Of a stretch of DNA of 64,000 nt, positions 50,371 to 62,070 are shown in pieces. The stretch is from Membranipora membranacea. Its lineage: Eukaryota; Bryozoa; Gymnolaemata; Cheilostomatida; Membraniporidae. The number at the start of each line of letters is the position of its first letter. The first letter of the stretch is position 1. Both the position numbers and the translations under genes were made by a program. Under the pieces are notes generated by a model that ran no database searches, was not told the DNA's origin, and saw only the letters and a list, made by a program, of their open reading frames with translations. The stretch lies in NCBI GenBank assembly GCA_914767715.1, contig OU612067.1, positions 12,963,001-13,027,000 of the forward strand, written 5' to 3'.

Positions 50371-53300
50371 GCTCTTATTGGCCTTACTCAAAATCCAGAA
50401 TATCGGAATCCTCGGATTAACTGGTGGGTAATAACGCTGACTTGAAATTTCGAAAAATATACCAAGGGAGGGTATCACGCTTTTTTTTCGCTCAGATCAA
50501 AAAATAGATTTGCTTCCAACTCACCTCATAAGGAGGAGCAACTCCTGCTGATCTCAAATCTGCAAACCGTTTGGCTCTGCTGCTTTTCATTCTCCGTCAG
50601 CGTTCGTTTTAATTAGGGTCACTTTTGCTAAAAAAAAACATGCCAAACGGCAGCATTGAAAAATTAAATCTCTGTTCGATTCTTATCAAACTCCGACCAG
50701 TTCAAGCTCTTATTGGCCTTACTCAAAATCCAGAATATCGGAATCCTCGGATTAACTGGTGGGTTATAACGCTGACTTGAAATTTCGAAAAATATACCAA
50801 GGGAAGGTATCACGCTTTTTTTTCGCTCAGATCAAAAAATAGATTTGCTTCCAACTCACCTCATAAGGAGGAGCAACTCCTGCTGATCTCAAATCTGCAA
50901 ACCGTTTGGCTCTGCTGCTTTTCATTCTCCGTCAGCGTTCGATTTAATTAGGGTCACTTTTGCTAAAAAAAAACATGCCAAACGGCAGCATTGAAAAATT
51001 AAATCTCTGTTCGATTCCTATCAAACTCCGACCAGTTCAAGCTCTTATTGGCCTTACTCAAAATCCAGAATATCGGAATCCTCGGATTAACTGGTGGGTA
51101 ATAACGCTGACTTGAAATTTCAAAAAATATACCAAGGGAGGGTATCACGCTTTTTTTTCGCTCAGATCAAAAAATAGATTTGCTTCCAACTCACCTCATA
51201 AGGAGGAGCAACTCCTGCTGATCTCAAATCTGCAAACCGTTTGGCTCTGCTGCCTTTCATTCTCCGTCAGCGCTCGTTTTAATTAGGGTCACTTTTGCTA
51301 AAAAAAAACATGCCAAACGGCAGCATTGAAAAATTAAATCTCTGTTGGATTCTTATCAAATTCCGACCAGTTCAAGCTCTTATTGGCCTTACTCAAAATC
51401 CAGAATATCGGAATCCTCGGATTAACTGGTGGGTAATAACGCTGACTTGAAATTTCGAAAAATATACCAAGGGAGGGTATCACGCTTTTTTTTCGCTCAG
51501 ATCAAAAAATAGATTTGCTTCCAACTCACCTCATAAGGAGGAGCAACTCCTGCTGATCTCAAATCTGCAAACCGTTTGGCTCTGCTGCTTTTCATTCTCC
51601 GTCAGCGTTCGTTTTAATTAGGGTCACTTTTGCTAAAAAAAACATGCCAAACGGCAGCATTGAAAAATTAAATCTCTGTTCGATTCTTATCAAACTCCGA
51701 CCAGTTCAAGCTCTTATTGGCCTTACTCAAAATCCAGAATATCGGAATCCTCGGATTAACTGGTGGGTAATAACGCTGACTTGAAATTTTGAAAAATATA
51801 CCAAGGGAGGGTATCACGCTTTTTTTTCGCTCAGATCAAAAAATAGATTTGCTTCCAACTCACCTCATAAGGAGGAGCAACTCCTGCTGATCTCAAATCT
51901 GCAAACCGCTTGGCTCTGCTGCTTTTCATTCTCCGTCAGCGTTCGATTTAATTTGGGTCACTTTTGCTAAAAAAAAACATGCCAAACGGCAGCATTGAAA
52001 AATTCGATCCTTATCAAACTCCGACCAGTTCAAGCTCTTATTGGCCTTACCCAAAATCCAGAATATCGGAATCCTCGGATTAACTGGTGGGTAATAACGC
52101 TGACTTGAAATTTCGAAAAATATACCAAGGGAGGGTATCACGCTTTTTTTTCGCTCAGATCAAAAAATAGATTTGCTTTCAACTCACCTCATGAGGAGGA
52201 GCAACTCCTGCTGATCTCAAATCTGCAAACCGTTTGGCTCTGCTGCTTTTCATTCTCTGTCAGCGTTCGTTTTAATTAGGGTCACTTTTGCTAAAAAAAA
52301 ACATGCCAAACGGCAGCATTGAAAAATTAAATCTCTGTTCGATTCTTATCAAACTCCGACCAGTTCAAGCTCTTATTGGCCTTACTCAAAATCCAGAATA
52401 TCGGAATCCTCGGATTATCTGGTGGGTAATAAAGCTGACTTGAAATTTCGAAAAATATACCAAGGGAGGGTATCACGATTTTTTTTCACTCAGGTCAAAA
52501 AATAGATTTGCTTCCAACTCACCTCATAAGAAGGAGCAACTCCTGCTGATCTCAAGTCTGCAAACCGTTTGGCTCTGCTGCTTTTCATTCTCCGTCAGCG
52601 TTCGTTTTAATAAGGGTCACTTTTGCTAAAAAAAACATGCCAAACGGCAGCATTGAAAAATCAAATCTCTGTTCGATTCTTATCAAACTCCGACCAGTTC
52701 AAGCTCTTATTGGCCTTACTCAAAATCCAGAATATCGGAATCCTCGGATTAACTGGTGGGTAATAACGCTGACTTGAAATTTTGAAAAATATACCAAGGG
52801 AGGGTATCACGCTTTTTTTTCGCTCAGATCAAAAAATAGATTTGCTTCCAACTCACCTCATAAGGAGGAGCAACTCCTGCTGATCTCAAATCTGCAAACC
52901 GTTTGGCTCTGCTGCTTTTCATTCTCCGTCAGCGTTCGTTATAATAAGGGTCACTTTTGCTAAAAAAAAACATGCCAAACGGCAGCATTGAAACATTAAA
53001 TCTCTGTTCGATTCTTATCAAACTCCGACCAGTTCAAGCTCTTATTGGCCTTACTCAAAATCCAGAATATCGGAATCCTCGGATTAACTGGTGGGTAATA
53101 ACGCTGACTTGAAATTTCAAAAAATATACCAAGGGAGGGTATCACGCTTTTTTTTCGCTCAGATCAAAAAATAGATTTGCTTCCAACTCACCTCATAAGG
53201 AGGAGCAACTCCTGCTGATCTCAAATCTGCAAACCGTTTGGCTCTGCTGCTTTTCATTCTCCGTCAGCGTTCGTTTTAATTAGGGTCACTTTTGCTAAAA

Positions 53301-54366
53301 AAAAACATGCCAAACGGCAGCATTGAAAAATTAAATCTCTGTTCGATTCTTATCAAACTCCGACCAGTTCAAGCTCTTATTGGCCTTACTCAAAATCCAG
53401 AATATCGGAATCCTCGGATTAACTGGTGGGTTATAACGCTGACTTGAAATTTCGAAAAATATACCAAGGGAAGGTATCACGCTTTTTTTTCGCTCAGATC
53501 AAAAAATAGATTTGCTTCCAACTCACCTCATAAGGAGGAGCAACTCCTGCTGATCTCAAATCTGCAAACCGTTTGGCTCTGCTGCTTTTCATTCTCCGTC
53601 AGCGTTCGATTTAATTAGGGTCACTTTTGCTAAAAAAAAACATGCCAAACGGCAGCATTGAAAAATTCGATCCTTATCAAACTCCGACCAGTTCAAGCTC
53701 TTATTGGCCTTACCCAAAATCCAGAATATCGGAATCCTCGGATTAACTGGTGGGTAATAACGCTGACTTGAAATTTCAAAAAATATACCAAGGGAGGGTA
53801 TCACGCTTTTTTTTCGCTCAGATCAAAAAATAGATTTGCTTCCAACTCACCTCATAAGGAGGAGCAACTCCTGCTGATCTCAAATCTGCAAACCGTTTGG
53901 CTCTGCTGCTTTTCATTCTCCGTCAGCGTTCGTTCTAATTAGGGTCACTTTTGCTAAAAACAAACATGCCAAACGGCAGCATTGAAAAATCAAATCTCTG
54001 TTCGATTCTTATCAAACTCCGACCAGTTCAAGCTCTTATTGGCCTTACTCAAAATCCAGAATATCGGAATCCTCAGATTAACTGGTGGGTAATGACGCTG
54101 ACTTGAAATTTCGAAAAATATACCAAGGGAGGGTATCACGCTTTTTTTTCGCTCAGATCAAAAAATAGATTTGCTTCCAACTCACCTCATAAGGAGGAGC
54201 AACTCCTGCCGATCTCAAATCTGCAAACCGTTTGGCTCTGCTGCTTTTCATTCTCCGTCAGCGTTCGTTTTAATTAGGGACACTTTTGCTAAAAAAAAAC
54301 ATGCCAAACGGCAGCATTGAAAAATTAAATCTCTGTTCGATTCTTATCAAACTCCGACCAGCTCAA
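50371..54366 (+). repeat. Shuffled end of region B (12 monomers)
   Basis: Starts are at 50371, 50706, 51041, 51376, 51710 (324 bp), 52034, 52369, 52703, 53038, 53373 (324 bp), 53697 and 54032. Marks seen elsewhere in fixed order are reshuffled here. The pair GGGTTATAACGC plus GGGAAGGTATC occurs at both 50706 and 53373. The two 324-bp monomers are both followed by TTACCC monomers, a linkage not seen at the other 324-bp copies. This looks like a recombination-worn edge of the HOR. Confidence 0.8.
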
Positions 54367-54701
54367 GCTCTTATTGGCCTTACTCAAAATTCAGAATATC
54401 GGAATCCTCGGATTAACTGGTGGGTAATGACGCTGACTTGAAATTTCAAAAAAAATACCAAGGGAGGGTATCACGCTTTTTTTTCGCTCAGATCAAAAAA
54501 TAGATTTGCTTCCAACTCACCTCATAAGGAGGAGCAACTCCTGCTGATCTCAAATCTGCAAACCGTTTGGCTCTGCTGCTTTTCATTCTCCGTCAGCGTT
54601 CGTTTTAATTAGGGTCACTTTTGCTAAAAAAAAACATGCCAAACGGCAGCATTGAAAAATCAAATCTCTGTTCGATTCTTATCAAACTCCGACCAGTTCA
54701 A

Positions 54702-56713
54702 GCTCTTATTGGCCTTACACAAAATCCAGAATATCGGAATCCTCAGATTAACTGGTGGGTAATGACGCTGGCTTGAAATTTCGAAAAATATACCAAGGGA
54801 GGGTATCACGCTTTTTTTTCGCTCAGATCAAAAAATAGATTTGCTTCCAACTCACCTCATAAGGAGGAGCAACTCCTGCTGATCTCAAATCTGCAAACCG
54901 TTTGGCTCTGCTGCTTTTCATTCTCCGTCAGCGTTCGTTTTAATTAGGGTCACTTTTGCTAAAAAAAAACATGCCAAACGGCAGCATTGAAAAATTTAAT
55001 CTCTGTTCGATTCTTATCAAACTCCGACCAGTTCAAGCTCTTATTGGCCTTACTCAAAATCCAGAATATCGGAATCCTCGGATTAACTGGTGGGTAATAA
55101 CGCTGACTTGAAATTTCGAAAAATATACCAAGGGAGGTTATCACGCTTTTTGTTCGCTCAGATCAAAAAATAGATTTGCTTCCAACTCACCTCATAAGGA
55201 GGAGCAACTCCTGCTGATCTCAAATCTGCAAACCGTTTGGCTCTGCTGCTTTTCGTTCTCCGTCAGCGTTCGTTTTAATTAGAGTCACTTTTGCTAAAAA
55301 AAAAACATGCCAAACGGCAGCATTGAAAAATCAAATCTCTGTTCGATTCTTATCAAACTCCGACCAGTTCAAGCTCTTATTGGCCTTACTCAAAATCCAG
55401 AATTTCGGAATCCTCGGATTAACTGGTGGGTAATAACGCTGACTTGAAATTTCGAAAAATATACCAAGGGAGGGTATCACGCTTTTTTTTCGCTCAGGTC
55501 AAAAAATAGATTTGCTTCCAACTCACCTCATAAGGAGGAGCAACTCCTGCTGATCTCAAATCTGCAAACCGTTTGGCTCTGCTGCTTTTCATTCTCCGTC
55601 AGCGTTCGTTTTAATTAGGGTCACTTTTACTAAAAAAAAACATGCCAAACGGCAGCATTGAAAAATCAAATCTCTGTTCGATTCTTATCAAACTCCGACC
55701 AGTTCAAGCTCTTAATGGCCTTACACAAAATCCAGAATATCGGAATCCTCAGATTAACTGGTGGGTAATGACGCTGGCTTGAAATTTCGAAAAATATACC
55801 AAGGGAGGGTATCACGCTTTTTTTTCGCTCAGATCAAAAAATAGATTTGCTTCCAACTCACCTCATAAGGAGGAGCAACTCCTGCTGATCTCAAATCTGC
55901 AAACCGTTTGGCTCTGCTGCTTTTCATTCTCCGTCAGCGTTCGTTTTAATTAGGGTCACTTTTGCTAAAAAAAAACATGCCAAACGGCAGCATTGAAAAA
56001 TTTAATCTCTGTTCGATTCTTATCAAACTCCGACCAGTTCAAGCTCTTATTGGCCTTACTCAAAATCCAGAATATCGGAATCCTCGGATTAACTGGTGGG
56101 TAATAACGCTGACTTGAAATTTCGAAAAATATACCAAGGGAGGGTATCACGCTTTTTGTTCGCTCAGATCAAAAAATAGATTTGCTTCCAACTCACCTCA
56201 TAAGGAGGAGCAACTCCTGCTGATCTCAAATCTGCAAACCGTTTGGCTCTGCTGCTTTTCATTCTCCGTCAGCGTTCGTTTTAATTAGGGTCACTTTTGC
56301 TAAAAAAAAAACATGCCAAACGGCAGCATTGAAAAATCAAATCTCTGTTCGATTCTTATCAAACTCCGACCAGTTCAAGCTCTTATTGGCCTTACTCAAA
56401 ATCCAGAATATCGGAATCCTCGGATTAACTGGTGGGTAATAACGCTGACTTGAAATTTCGAAAAATATACCAAGGGAGGGTATCACGCTTTTTTTTCGCT
56501 CAGGTCAAAAAATAGATTTGCTTCCAACTCACCTCATAAGGAGGAGCAACTCCTGCTGATCTCAAATCTGCAAACCGTTTGGCTCTGCTGCTTTTCATTC
56601 TCCGTCAGCGTTCGTTTTAATTAGGGTCACTTTTACTAAAAAAAAACATGCCAAACGGCAGCATTGAAAAATTAAATCTCTGTTCGATTCTTATCAAACT
56701 CCGACCAGTTCAA
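54702..56713 (+). repeat. Three-monomer tandem duplication (2 x 1,006 bp)
   Basis: Copies are 54702-55707 and 55708-56713. Each contains a monomer with TTACACAAAATCC, CAGATTAACTGG, GACGCTGGCTTG and AAAATTTAATC; then one with CTTTTTGTTCGC and a ten-A tract (336 bp); then one with CTCAGGTC and CTTTTACTAAA. Private changes such as GGGAGGTTATC near 55134, AATTTCGG near 55401 and CTTAATGGCC near 55712 separate the copies. Confidence 0.9.
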
Positions 56714-59393
56714 GCTCTTATTGGCCTTACTCAACATCCAGAATATCGGAATCCTCGGATTAACTGGTGGGTAATAACGCTGACTTGAAATTTCGAAAAA
56801 TATACCAAGGGAGGGTATCACGCTTTTTTTTCGCTCAGATCAAAAAATAGATTTGCTTCCAACTCACCTCATAAGGAGGAGCAACTCCTGCTGATCTCAA
56901 ATCTGCAAACCGTTTGGCTCTGCTGCTTTTCATTCTCCGTCAGCGTTTGTTTTAATTAGGGTCACTTTTGCTAAAAAAAAACATGCCAAACGGCAGCATT
57001 GAAAAATTAAATCTCTGTTCGATTCTTATCAAACTCCGACCAGTTCAAGCTCTTATTGGCCTTACTCAAAATCCAGAATATCGGAATCCTCGGATTAACT
57101 GGTGGGTAATAAAGCTGACTTGAAATTTCGAAAAATATACCAAGGGAGGGTATCACGCTTTTTTATCGCTCAGATCAAAAAATAGATTTGCTTCAAACTC
57201 ACCTCATAAGGAGGAGCAACTCCTGCTGATCTCAAATCTGCAAACCGTTTGGCTCTGCTGCTTTTCATTCTCCGTCAGCGTTCGATTTAATTAGGGTCAC
57301 TTTTGCTAAAAAAAAACATGCCAAACGGTAGCATTGAAAAATCAAATCTCTGTTCGATTCTTATCAAACTCCGACCTGTTCAAGCTCTTATTGGCCTTAC
57401 TCAAAATCCAGAATATCGGAATCCTCGGATTAACTAGTGGGTAAAAACGCTGACTTGAAATTTCGAAAAATATACCAAGGGAGGGTATCACGCTTTTTTT
57501 TCGCTCAGATCAAAAAATAGATTTGCTTCCAACTCACCTCATAAGGAGGAGCAACTCCTGCTGATCTCAAATCTGCAAACCGTTTGGCTCTGCTGCTTTT
57601 CATTCTCCGTCAGCGTTCGTTTTAATTAGGGACACTTTTGCTAAAAAAAAACATGCCAAACGGCAGCATTGAAAAATTAAATCTCTGTTCGATTCTTATC
57701 AAACTCCGACCGGTTCAAGCTCTTATTGGCCTTACTCAAAATCCAGAATATCGGAATCCTCGGATTAACTGGTGGGTAATAACGCTGACTTGAAATTTCA
57801 AAAAATATACCAAGGGAGGGTATCACGCTTTTTTTTCGCTCAGATCAAAAAATAGATTTGCTTCCAACTCACCTCATAAGGAGGAGCAACTCCTGCTGAT
57901 CTCAAATCTGCAAACCGTTTGGCTCTGCTGCTTTTCATTCTCCGTCAGCGTTCGTTTAAATTAGGGTCACTTTTGCTAAAAAAGAACATGCCAAACGGCA
58001 GCATTGAAAAATTAAATCTCTGTTCGATTCTTATCAAACTCCGACCAGTTAAAGCTCTTATTGGCCTTACTCAAAATCCAGAATATCGGAATCCTCGGAT
58101 AAACTGGTGGGTAATAACGCTGACTTGAAATTTCGAAAAATATACCAAGGGAGGGTATCACGCTTTTTTTTCGCTCAGGTCAAAAAATAGATTTGCTTCC
58201 AACTCACCTCATAAGGAGGAGCAACCCCTGCTGATCTCAAATCTGCAAACCGTTTGGCTCTGCTGCTTTTCATTCTCCGTCAGCGTTCGTTTTAATTAGG
58301 GTCACTTTTGCTATAAAATAACATGCCAAACGGCAGCATTGAAAAATCAAATCTCTGTTCGATTCTTATCAAACTCCGACCAGTTCAAGCTCTTATTGGC
58401 CTTACTCAAAATCCAGAATATCGGAATCCTCGGATTAACTGGTGGGTAATAACGCTGACTTGAAATTTCGAAAAATATACCAAGGGAGGGTATCACGCTT
58501 TTTTTTCGCTCAGATCAAAAAATAGATTTGCTTCCAACTCACCTCATAAGGAGGAGCAACTCCTGCTGATCTCAAATCTGCAAACCGTTTGGCTCTGCTG
58601 CTTTTCATTCTCCGTCAGCGTTCGTTTTAATTAGGGTCACTTTTGCTAAAAAAAAACATGCCAAACGGCAGCATTGAAAAATCAAATCTCTGTTCGATTC
58701 TTATCAAACTCCGACCAGTTCAAGCTCTTATTGGCCTTACTCAAAATCCAGAATATCGGAATCCTCGGATTAACTGGTGGGTAATAACGCTGACTTGAAA
58801 TTTCGAAAAATATACCAAGGGAGGGTATCACGCTTTTTTTTCGCTCAGGTCAAAAAATAGATTTGCTTCCAACTCACCTCATAAGGAGGAGCAACTCCTG
58901 CTGATCTCTAATCTGCAAACCGTTTGGCTCTGCTGCTTTTCATACTCCGTCAGCGTTCGTTTTAATTAGGGTCACTTTTACTAAAAAAAAACATGCCAAA
59001 CGGCAGCATTGAAAAATTAAATCTCTGTTCGATTCTTATCAAACTCCGACCAGTTCAAGCTCTTATTGGCCTTACTCAACATCCAGAATATCGGAATCCT
59101 CGGATTAACTGGTGGGTAATAACGCTGACTTGAAATTTCGAAAAATATACCAAGGGAGGGTATCACGCTTTTTTTTCGCTCAGATCAAAAAATAGATTTG
59201 CTTCCAACTCACCTCATAAGGAGGAGCAACTCCTGCTGATCTCAAATCTGCAAACCGTTTGGCTCTGCTGCTTTTCATTCTCCGTCAGCGTTCGTTTAAA
59301 TTAGGGTCACTTTTGCTAAAAAAAAACATGCCAAACGGCAGCATTGAAAAATCAAATCTCTGTTCGATTCTTATCAAACTCCGACCAGTTCAA

Positions 59394-60060
59394 GCTCTTA
59401 TTGGCCTTACTCAAAATTCAGAATATCGGAATCCTCGGATTAACTGGTGGGTAATAACGCTGACTTGAAATTTCGAAAAATATACCAAGGGAGGGTATCA
59501 CGCTTTTTTTTCGCTCAGATCAAAAAATAGATTTGCTTCCAACTCACCTCATATGGAGGAGCAACTCCTGCTGATCTCAAATCTGCAAACCGTTTGGCTC
59601 TGCTGCTTTTCATTCTCCGTCAGCGTTCGTTTTAATTAGGGTCACTTTTGCTAAAAAAAAACATGCCAAACGGCAGCATTGAATTAAATCTCTGTTCGAT
59701 TCTTATCAAACTCCGACCAGTTCAAGCTCTTATTGGCCTTACTCAAAATCCAGAATATCGGAATCCTCGGATTAACTGGTGGGTAATAACGCTGACTTGA
59801 AATTTCGAAAAATATACCAAGGGCGGGTATCACGCTTTATTTTCGCTCAGATCAAAAAATAGATTTGCTTCCAGCTCACCTCAAAAGGAGGAGCAACTCC
59901 TGTTGATCTCAAATCTGCAAACCGTTTGGCTCTGCTGCTTTTCATTCTCCGTCAGCGTTCGTTTTAATTAGGGTCACTTTTGCTAAAAAAAAACATGCCA
60001 AACGGCAGCATTGAAATATCAAATCTCTGTTCGATTCTTATCAAACTCCGACCAGTTCAA
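59394..60060 (+). repeat. Isolated a-b pair far from region A
   Basis: The monomer at 59394 (332 bp) has the type a 3-nt deletion after GCATTG. The next, at 59726, has the type b GGGCGGG. In region A these two always sit side by side, but here c to n do not follow. The b-like copy lacks CGTTCGATTT and carries CCAGCTC, CTCAAAAGG and TGTTGATC, so it is diverged from the region A copies. Confidence 0.85.
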
Positions 60061-62070
60061 GCTCTTATTGGCCTTACTCAAAATCCAGAATATCGGAATC
60101 CTCGGATTAACTGGTAGGTAGTAACGCTGACTTGAAATTTCGAAAAATATACCAAGGGAGGGTATCACGCTTTTTTTTCCCTCAGATCAAAAAATAGATT
60201 TGCTTCCAACTCACCTCATAAGGAGGAGCAACTCCTGCTGATCTCAAATCTGCAAACCGTTTGGCTCTGCTGCTTTTCATTCTCCGTCAGCGTTCGTTTT
60301 AATTAGGGTCACTTTTGCTAAAAAAAAACATGCCAAACGGCAGCATTGAAAAATTAAATCTCTGTTCGATTCTTATCAAACTCCGACCAGTTCAAGCTCT
60401 TATTGGCCTTACTCAAAATCCAGAATATCGGAATCCTCGGATTAACTGGTGGGTAATAACGCTGACTTGAAATTTCGAAAAATATACCAAGGGAGGGTAT
60501 CACGCTTTTTTTTCGCTCAGATCAAATAATAGATTTGCTTCCAACTCACCTCATAAGGAGGAGCAACTCCTGCTGATCTCAAATCTGCAAACCGTTTGGC
60601 TCTGCTGCTTTTCATTCTCCGTCAGCGTTCGTTTTAATTAGGGTCACTTTTGCTAAAAAAAAACATGCCAAACGGCACCATTGAAAAATTAAATCTCTGT
60701 TCGATTCTTATCAAACTCCGACCAGTTCAAGCTCTTATTGGCCTTACTCAAAATCCAGAATATCGGAATCCTCAGATTAACTGGTGGGTAATAACGCTGA
60801 CTTGAAATTTCGAAAAATATACCAAGGGAGGGTATCACGTTTTTTTTTCGCTCAGATCAAAAAATAGATTTGCTTCCAACTCACCTCATAAGGAGGAGCA
60901 ACTCCTGCTGATCTCAAATCTGCAAACCGTTTGGCTCTGCTGCTTTTCATTCTCCGTCAGCGTTCGATTTAATTAGGGTCACTTTTGCTAAAAAAAAACA
61001 TGCCAAACGGCAGCATTGAAAAATCAAATCTCTGTTCGATTCTTATCAAACTTCGACCAGTTCAAGCTCTTATTGGCCTTACTCAAAATCCAGAATATCG
61101 GAATCCTCGGATTAACTGGTGGGTAATAACGCTGACTTGAAATTTCGAAAAATATACCAAGGGAGGGTATCACGCTTTTTTTTCGCTCAGATCAAAAAAG
61201 AGATTTGCTTCCAACTCACCTCATAAGGAGGAGCAACTCCTGCTGATCTCAAATCTGCAAACCGTTTGGCTCTGCTACTTTTCATTCTCCATCAGCGTTC
61301 GTTTTAATTAGGGTCACTTTTGCTAAAAAAAAACATGCCAAACGGCAGCATTGGAAAATCAAATCTCTGTTCGATTCTTATCAAACTCCGACCAGTTCAA
61401 GCTCTTATTGGCCTTACTCAAAATCCAGAATATCGGAATCCTCGGATTAACTGGTGGGTAATAACGCTGACTTGAAATTTCGAAAAATATACCAAGGGAG
61501 GGAATCACGCTTTTTTTTCGCTCAGATCAAAAAATAGATTTGCTTCCAACTCACCTCATAAGGAGGAGCAACTCCTGCTGATCTCAAATCTGCAAACCGT
61601 TTGGCTCTGCTGCTTTTCATTCTCAGTCAGCGTTCGTTTTAATTAGGGTCACTTTTGCTAAAAAAAAACATGCCAAACGGCAGCATTGAAAAATCAAATC
61701 TCTGTTCGATTCTTATCAAACTCCGACCAGTTCAAGCTCTTATTGGCCTTACTCAAAATCCAGAATATCGGAATCCTCGGATTAACTGGTGGGTAATAAC
61801 GCTGACTTGAAATTTCGAAAAATATACCAAGGGAGGGTATCACGCTTTTTTTTCGCTCAGATCAAAAAATAGATTTGCTTCCAACTCACCTCATAAGGAG
61901 GAGCAACTCCTGCTGATCTCAAATCTGCAAACCGTTTGGCTCTGCTGCTTTTCATTCTCCGTCAGCGTTCGTTTTAATTAGGGTCACTTTTGCTAAAAAA
62001 AAACATGCCAAACGGCACCATTGAAAAATTAAATCTCTGTTCGATTCTTATCAAACTCCGACCAGTTCAA

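Larger units (their letters stand above)
30428..54366 (+). repeat. HOR region B: mosaic, larger-period array
   Basis: About 73 monomers. Several were absent from region A: a 227-bp rearranged form, a 324-bp form, GTTGGATTC forms, GCCTTTCATTC with GCGCTCG, TTTCAAAAAAATATACC (336 bp) with CGTTCTAATT, GGGAAGGTATC, and TATCCCGC. Blocks recur at offsets of 1,330, 4,569, 5,339 and 9,907 bp, so no single clean period exists. Monomers at 32329-33667 are types g-h-i-j of region A in order, which shows exchange between the two regions. Confidence 0.88.
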
